Positions 12,231 to 16,061 of a stretch of DNA of 16,061 bases are shown piece after piece (positions within the stretch are counted from its first letter, which is position 1; each line of letters opens with the position of its first letter). Both the position numbers and the translations under genes were made by a program. The notes beneath the pieces were generated by a model that saw nothing but the letters and a program-made list of their open reading frames with translations, had not been told where the DNA came from and did no database searches. The DNA is from Actinomycetes bacterium (GTDB taxonomy: Bacteria; Actinomycetota; Thermoleophilia; Gaiellales; Gaiellaceae), in contig JANXXF010000229.1 of assembly GCA_025350775.1 (NCBI GenBank), positions 1 through 16,061 on the forward strand, written 5' to 3'.

Positions 12231-13737
12231 CATCGAGCGTCTCGCCGCGGAGCTCTCCGCGAGCGCAGGCGCCCCGATCGAGCTGAGCCGCCCCAACGAC
12301 GCCGCTCACGGCGACTTCGCCACCAACGCGGCGCTCAAGCTGGCGCCCCAGCGCAAGCTGCCGCCGCGCGAGCTGGCCCAGGAGCTGGCCGCCACCCTCG
12401 GCCTGCTCCCGGCCGTCGAGCGCGCGGAGGTCGCCGGGCCTGGCTTCGTCAACCTCTTCCTGACTCCGTCCTGGTTCGGCGAGGCGGTCGCCGAGGTGCT
12501 GGCAGCCGGTGCTGATTACGGCGCCGGCTGCGTCCCCGCGGCCGAGCGTGCGCGCATCCAGGTCGAGCTCGTCTCGGCCAACCCGACCGGCCCGCTCACC
12601 GTCGGCTCGGCCCGCAACGGCGCCTATGGCGACGCGGTCGCGCGGCTGCTGCGCTACGCCGGCCACACCGTCAGCGAGGAGTACTACTTCAACGACTCGG
12701 GCACGCAGATGGATCGCTTCCGCGAGTCGGTCGACGCCCGCCGGCGCGGCGAGGAGCCGCCCGCGGACGGCTACGTTGGCGCGTACATCGACGACCTCGC
12801 GAAGCTCGAGGGTGACCCCGTGCCGCACATGCTGACTGCGATCGAGGCGTCGCTCGAGCGCTTTCGCGTGCACATCGACTCGTGGCAGAAGCAGACGGCG
12901 ATCGAGCAGGAGATCCCCGAGGCGTTGAAGGCGGTCGACACGTACGTCGAGGAAGGCGCCACCTGGGTGCGCACCACTGCCCACGGCGATGACAAGGACC
13001 GCGTCGTCCTGCGCTCGACCGGCGAGCCCACCTACTTCGCGGCCGACGTCGCGTACATGCACCACAAGCTGCGCGACTTCGACCGTGCCATCTACGTGCT
13101 CGGTGCCGACCACCACGGCTACGTCGGCCGCCTGAAGGCGATCGCCGCGATGATCGGCGGCAGCAGCGACCGCGTCGAGGTGCTGATCTACCAGCTCGTC
13201 CATCTCCTGCGTGGCGGCGAGAAGGCCCGCATGGGCAAGCGCTCCGGCAACGTCGTCTTCCTCGACGACCTGATCGACGAGATCGGCGTCGATGCCGCCC
13301 GCTGGTACCTCGTCGAGCGCGGCCCCGACCAGACGATCGAGATCGACGTCGACCTCGCCGTCGAGAAGTCGCGCAAGAACCCTGTCTACTACGTGCAGTA
13401 CGTCCATGCGCGCACCTGCGGCCTCTTCCGCGAGGCCGGCGAGGGCGCGCTCGTGGGGGCGCCGCCGCCGGCGACGTTGGCCCCCGAGGAGCGCGACCTG
13501 ATCAAGCAGCTGTGCGAGTTCCCGGCCGTGGTCAAGGACGCCGCCGAGCGGCGCAGCCCGCAGGCGATCCCGACCTACGCGATCCGGTTGGCCGACGACT
13601 TCCATCGCTTCTACCACGAGTGCCGCGTGCTGGGAGTCGAGGAGCAGGCATGGCGGCTCGGCCTCGTGCGCGCGACGCAAAACGTGATCGCGCGTTGCCT
13701 CGATCTCGTCGGCGTCGAGGCGCCCGAGCGGATGTAG
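12223..13737 (+). CDS. argS: Arginyl-tRNA synthetase with an atypical HIGH motif
   Basis: This class I enzyme charges tRNA-Arg. The TTG start is supported by GAGGG (12213-12217), 5 bases upstream, and by the conserved N-terminal additional domain (RPNDAAHGDFATNAALKLA, about residues 23-41). The catalytic core has SANPTGPLTVGSARNGAYGD (118-137): where the class I HIGH signature (usually HVGH in ArgRS) should be, it reads TVGS (126-129). The second signature reads RMGKR (336-340), a relaxed KMSKS followed by SGNVVFLDDL. EYYFNDSGTQ and GADHHGYVGRLKA are normal. The C-terminal DALR anticodon-binding domain ends with VGVEAPERM, as in the family. At 504 residues it is shorter than the common 550-580. 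It overlaps the channel gene by 8 bases. It is very likely the functional ArgRS, but this cannot be proven here. Confidence 0.95.
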   Translation: MPSIERLAAELSASAGAPIELSRPNDAAHGDFATNAALKLAPQRKLPPRELAQELAATLGLLPAVERAEVAGPGFVNLFLTPSWFGEAVAEVLAAGADYGAGCVPAAERARIQVELVSANPTGPLTVGSARNGAYGDAVARLLRYAGHTVSEEYYFNDSGTQMDRFRESVDARRRGEEPPADGYVGAYIDDLAKLEGDPVPHMLTAIEASLERFRVHIDSWQKQTAIEQEIPEALKAVDTYVEEGATWVRTTAHGDDKDRVVLRSTGEPTYFAADVAYMHHKLRDFDRAIYVLGADHHGYVGRLKAIAAMIGGSSDRVEVLIYQLVHLLRGGEKARMGKRSGNVVFLDDLIDEIGVDAARWYLVERGPDQTIEIDVDLAVEKSRKNPVYYVQYVHARTCGLFREAGEGALVGAPPPATLAPEERDLIKQLCEFPAVVKDAAERRSPQAIPTYAIRLADDFHRFYHECRVLGVEEQAWRLGLVRATQNVIARCLDLVGVEAPERM

Positions 13738-13744
13738 GACTCAC

Positions 13745-13809
13745 AGGCCGGCGGCGGGTGGCCGGCGGCCACGGTGCGGCGGCCGGCGGCCACGGTGCGG
13801 CGGCCGGCG
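13745..13809. repeat. 21-bp tandem repeat in the argS-fba intergenic region
   Basis: Two perfect 21-base units (13760-13780 and 13781-13801; core GGCCGGCGGCCACGGTGCGG) are followed by an 8-base partial third copy (13802-13809) and preceded by a degenerate partial copy. A GTGGCC-GGC-GGCCAC dyad lies at 13758-13772. The array ends directly at the TATGCT hexamer upstream of fba. Confidence 0.88.
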
Positions 13810-13815
13810 TATGCT
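13810..13815 (+). promoter_or_regulatory. Candidate -10 hexamer (TATGCT) for fbaB-glpX
   Basis: TATGCT begins one base after the tandem repeat and predicts a transcription start near 13822, leaving a leader of about 33 bases that contains GGAGGGAAGGA (13838-13848) six bases before the GTG. The -35 position falls within the repeat unit and does not resemble TTGACA, so activation by a protein binding the repeat is possible but unproven. Confidence 0.4.
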
Positions 13816-13854
13816 GCGACCAACGCGAACCGTGCACGGAGGGAAGGACAAGAC

Positions 13855-14943
13855 GTGGCTGTGACTACCACTACCAGGGATCTGGCTGGGATTCAGGCGC
13901 TCCTCGGCGATGAGGCGGATGCGCTCCTCTCCCATCGCTGTACGACCGTCGACAAGGGGCTGCTGCACCTGCCCGGGCCTGACTTCGTCGATCGGGTCAT
14001 GCTCGACACCGACCGGAGCTCGGCGACGCTGCGCAACCTCACCTGGCTGCACTCGGCAGGGCGCCTCGGCGGCACCGGCTACCTCAGCATCCTGCCGGTC
14101 GACCAGGGCATCGAGCACTCGGGTGGCGCCAGCTTTGCGCCGAACCCGGCCTACTTCGACCCCGAGAACATCATCAAGCTCGCGCTGGAGGGCGGCTGCA
14201 ACGCCGTCGCCTCGACGCTCGGCGTGCTCGGCTCGGTCAGCCGCAAGTACGCGCACCGGATCCCGTTCATCGTCAAGCTCAACCACAACGAGCTGCTGAC
14301 GTACCCGAACAAGTTCGACCAGGTCATGTTCACGTCGGTCAAGCGCGCCTGGGACATGGGCGCCGCGGGCGTTGGCGCGACGATCTACTTCGGCAGCGAC
14401 GAGAGCACGCGCCAGATCGTCGAGGTGAGCGAGGCCTTCCAGCAGGCGCACGAGCTCGGGATGTTCACCGTGCTCTGGTGCTACCTGCGCAACAGCGCGT
14501 TCAAGCAGGCTGTCGACTACCACGCCGCCGCCGACCTCACCGGCCAGGCGAACCACCTCGGCGTGACGATCCAGGCCGACATCATCAAGCAGAAGCTGCC
14601 CGAGACCAACGGCGGCTACACCGCCCTCAACGCCGACGGCATGAAGTACGGCATGACGCACAAGCAGGTCTACTCCGACCTCTCGAGCGACAACCCGATC
14701 GACCTCTGCCGCTACCAGGTGGTCAACTGCTACATGGGCCGTGCCGGCCTGATCAACTCCGGCGGCGCCTCCGGCGAGAACGACCTGCAGCAGGCCGTGC
14801 GCACCGCCGTCATCAACAAGCGGGCGGGCGGGGTCGGCCTCATCTCCGGGCGCAAGGCGTTCCAGAAGCCGCTTGCCAGCGGCATCGAGATCCTCAACGC
14901 GATCCAGGACGTCTATCTCTGCGACGCGGTAACGGTGGCGTGA
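13855..14943 (+). CDS. fbaB: Class I fructose-bisphosphate aldolase, FbaB/DhnA type
   Basis: This Schiff-base aldolase cleaves or forms fructose-1,6-bisphosphate. The 362-residue product follows E. coli FbaB closely along its length: LLSHRC, LPGPDFVDRVM, GTGYLSILPVDQGIEHS, CNAVASTLGVL, IPFIVKLNHNE, AVGATIYFGS-like GVGATIYFGSDES, DLTGQANHL, DIIKQK, ANCYMGRAGLINSGGA-like NCYMGRAGLINSGG, and AVINKRAGGVGLISGRKAF. The lysines of KLNHNE and DIIKQK are candidates for the catalytic base and Schiff-base lysine. GTG 13855 is chosen for the excellent GGAGGGAAGGA six bases upstream; a second GTG at 13861 is less well placed. Its stop overlaps the glpX start by one base (TGATG), so the pair is coupled. 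No metal-binding His pattern of class II aldolases is seen. Confidence 0.96.
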   Translation: MAVTTTTRDLAGIQALLGDEADALLSHRCTTVDKGLLHLPGPDFVDRVMLDTDRSSATLRNLTWLHSAGRLGGTGYLSILPVDQGIEHSGGASFAPNPAYFDPENIIKLALEGGCNAVASTLGVLGSVSRKYAHRIPFIVKLNHNELLTYPNKFDQVMFTSVKRAWDMGAAGVGATIYFGSDESTRQIVEVSEAFQQAHELGMFTVLWCYLRNSAFKQAVDYHAAADLTGQANHLGVTIQADIIKQKLPETNGGYTALNADGMKYGMTHKQVYSDLSSDNPIDLCRYQVVNCYMGRAGLINSGGASGENDLQQAVRTAVINKRAGGVGLISGRKAFQKPLASGIEILNAIQDVYLCDAVTVA

Positions 14944-15935
14944 TGCCGGAGATCGGTGTCTTCGAGGGCTTCGGCCCTCCCGACCGCAACCTCGCGCTCG
15001 AGCTCGTCCGTGTGACCGAGCTGGGCGCGATCGCGGCTGCCCGCTGGGTCGGCCGTGGCGACAAGATCTCCGCCGACCAGGCTGCGGTCGACGGGATGCG
15101 CCGGATGCTCGACACCGTCGCGATGGCGGGCGTCGTCGTCATCGGCGAGGGCGAGAAGGACGAGGCGCCGATGCTCTACAACGGAGAGGAGGTCGGCAAC
15201 AGGATGGGGCCGGCCGTCGATGTCGCCGTCGACCCGCTGGAGGGGACGCGCCTCACAGCGCTCGGCCAGCAGGGTGCGATCTCGGTGCTGGCCGTCGCCG
15301 AGCGCGGCTCGATGTTCTTCCCGGGCGCCGCCGTCTACATGGACAAGATCGCCGTCGGCCCTGGCGCCGAGCACGCGATCGACATCAACGCGACGCCGAC
15401 CCAGAACGTGAAGGCGGTGGCGAAGGCGAAGGGCGTCTCGGTGCAGGAGGTGTCGGTCGTCGTGCTCGAGCGTGACCGCCACGACGAGCTGATCGGCGAG
15501 CTCCGCCAGGCCGGCGCAAAGGTGTGGCTGATCCGGGACGGCGACGTCGCCCCGGCCATCGCCGCGGCCAACCCCGGCACCGGCATCGACATGCTGATGG
15601 GCATCGGCGGCACGCCGGAAGGCGTCATCGCGGCGGCGGCGCTGAAGTGCGTCGGCGGCGCGCTACAGGGCAAGCTGTGGCCGCGCAACGACGACGAGCG
15701 GCAGGCGCTGCTGGCCGCCGGCTTCGACCTCGACAGGGTGCTGACGGCCGACGACCTGGTGGCCGGCGACGACATCTTCGTCTCGGCGACAGGTGTCACC
15801 GACGGCTCGCTACTCAGGGGCGTCCGCTTCGCCAGTGAGGGCGCCCACACCGACTCCATCGTCATGCGCTCGCGCTCGGGCACGACCCGTCGCATCCAGG
15901 CCGTCCACCGGGGGCACAAGCTCGCCCAGCTCTAG
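14943..15935 (+). CDS. glpX: Class II fructose-1,6-bisphosphatase
   Basis: This metal-dependent phosphatase hydrolyses fructose-1,6-bisphosphate to fructose-6-phosphate, the committed gluconeogenic step. The 330-residue product is of standard GlpX length. It shows RNLALELVRVTELGAIAAAR at the N-terminus, then GEGEKDEAPML (about residues 69-79) and DVAVDPLEGT (about 93-102), the acidic metal-binding and catalytic motifs of the Li+-sensitive phosphatase fold, and later GIGGTPEGVIAAAALKCVGG. The common DPIEGT reads DPLEGT, a conservative change. The ATG overlaps the fbaB stop, so aldolase and phosphatase are made together and could pass fructose-bisphosphate directly between them. A small hairpin follows its stop. 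Confidence 0.97.
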   Translation: MPEIGVFEGFGPPDRNLALELVRVTELGAIAAARWVGRGDKISADQAAVDGMRRMLDTVAMAGVVVIGEGEKDEAPMLYNGEEVGNRMGPAVDVAVDPLEGTRLTALGQQGAISVLAVAERGSMFFPGAAVYMDKIAVGPGAEHAIDINATPTQNVKAVAKAKGVSVQEVSVVVLERDRHDELIGELRQAGAKVWLIRDGDVAPAIAAANPGTGIDMLMGIGGTPEGVIAAAALKCVGGALQGKLWPRNDDERQALLAAGFDLDRVLTADDLVAGDDIFVSATGVTDGSLLRGVRFASEGAHTDSIVMRSRSGTTRRIQAVHRGHKLAQL

Positions 15936-15939
15936 GAAC

Positions 15940-15955
15940 GGCCCCGTCAGGGGCT
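15940..15955. terminator. Weak hairpin GCCCC-GTCA-GGGGC between convergent genes
   Basis: A 5-bp G+C stem (extendable by one G-T pair) follows the glpX stop by a few bases and precedes the convergent gene's stop. There is no U-tract after it (TCCGATTC), so as an intrinsic terminator it is weak and it may serve both directions. Confidence 0.35.
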
Positions 15956-15973
15956 CCGATTCACAGCAAACGT

Positions 15974-16061
15974 CTAGGGAGCGGCGGCGCGCGCCAGTAC
16001 GCCGTTCAGCACCTCGCGCAGCGCGAGCGTCCTGCCCTCGGTGTCCGAGCGGCGACGGTGC
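15974..16061 (-). CDS. C-terminal end of an unidentified protein (5' end outside window)
   Basis: On the minus strand a frame is open from the right edge to a TAG (complement at 15974-15976), giving 28 visible residues ending TEGRTLALREVLNGVLARAA then AP. Most codons end in G or C, as in real genes here, and the helical, Ala/Arg-rich end looks protein-like. It is convergent with glpX, 38 bases away. Too little is visible to name the product, and the frame could be fortuitous. Confidence 0.5.
   Translation of the reverse strand, partial: HRRRSDTEGRTLALREVLNGVLARAAAP

Noticed and set aside
13745..13809. CRISPR array.
   Set aside because: The units are contiguous with no spacers, only about two full copies exist, and there are no cas genes in the window.
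13774..13854. Upstream start for the aldolase within the tandem repeat.
   Set aside because: The added residues come from repeat DNA and the putative promoter lies inside them, while GTG 13855 has a strong ribosome binding site.

Overview
The window is chromosomal DNA of very high G+C content (third codon positions almost all G or C) with tightly packed housekeeping genes. WhiA directly upstream of a gap-pgk-tpiA cluster, with uvrC nearby, is an actinobacterial arrangement. A cofactor-independent phosphoglycerate mutase (gpmI) in the glycolytic operon and an FbaB-type class I aldolase suggest a deep-branching actinobacterial class such as Thermoleophilia. That placement is an inference from gene content only. 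I saw no rRNA, tRNA, CRISPR array, insertion sequence or prophage gene.

Layout. At 1-821 is the 3' end of uvrC. At 852-1987 a small NTF2/SnoaL-like protein (minus) and a secreted hypothetical protein (plus) are divergent. At 1988-2173 is a short non-coding stretch with dyads, a candidate 20-residue membrane microprotein and a 14-bp tandem repeat. At 2174-3814 is pruA (minus), encoding delta-1-pyrroline-5-carboxylate dehydrogenase. Divergent from it are an O6-alkylguanine-DNA alkyltransferase and whiA, which overlap at their stop and start. At 5338-9653 lies a lower-glycolysis operon, gap-pgk-tpiA-gpmI, with 1 to 15 bases between genes. After a 118-base AT-rich spacer comes an ECF-like sigma factor (9772-10368), which converges on a metallophosphoesterase (10397-11125, minus). 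A two-helix K+-channel-like protein with RCK domains (11208-12230) overlaps argS (12223-13737). A second carbon-metabolism pair, fbaB-glpX (13855-15935), follows and converges on a partial minus-strand gene at the right edge.

How the genes fit together. Two transcription units cover most of the triose-phosphate/hexose-bisphosphate segment: gap-pgk-tpiA-gpmI converts glyceraldehyde-3-P to 2-phosphoglycerate, and fbaB-glpX handles fructose-1,6-bisphosphate, with glpX giving the gluconeogenic direction. uvrC and the alkyltransferase are DNA repair genes.

The window is mostly ordinary core genome and I found no convincing new multi-gene system. The points worth checking are departures from family norms inside core genes: an arginyl-tRNA synthetase with TVGS in place of the HIGH signature, a channel with TLTGLD in place of TVGYGD, a PGK lacking roughly 25-30 residues in its nucleotide-binding domain, and a TPI about 10 residues shorter before its phosphate-binding GGS. 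Others are the absence of rapZ and yvcK between uvrC and whiA, recurring TANNNT-like hexamers just upstream of start codons that suggest leaderless mRNAs, and three different short tandem repeats at gene 3' ends.
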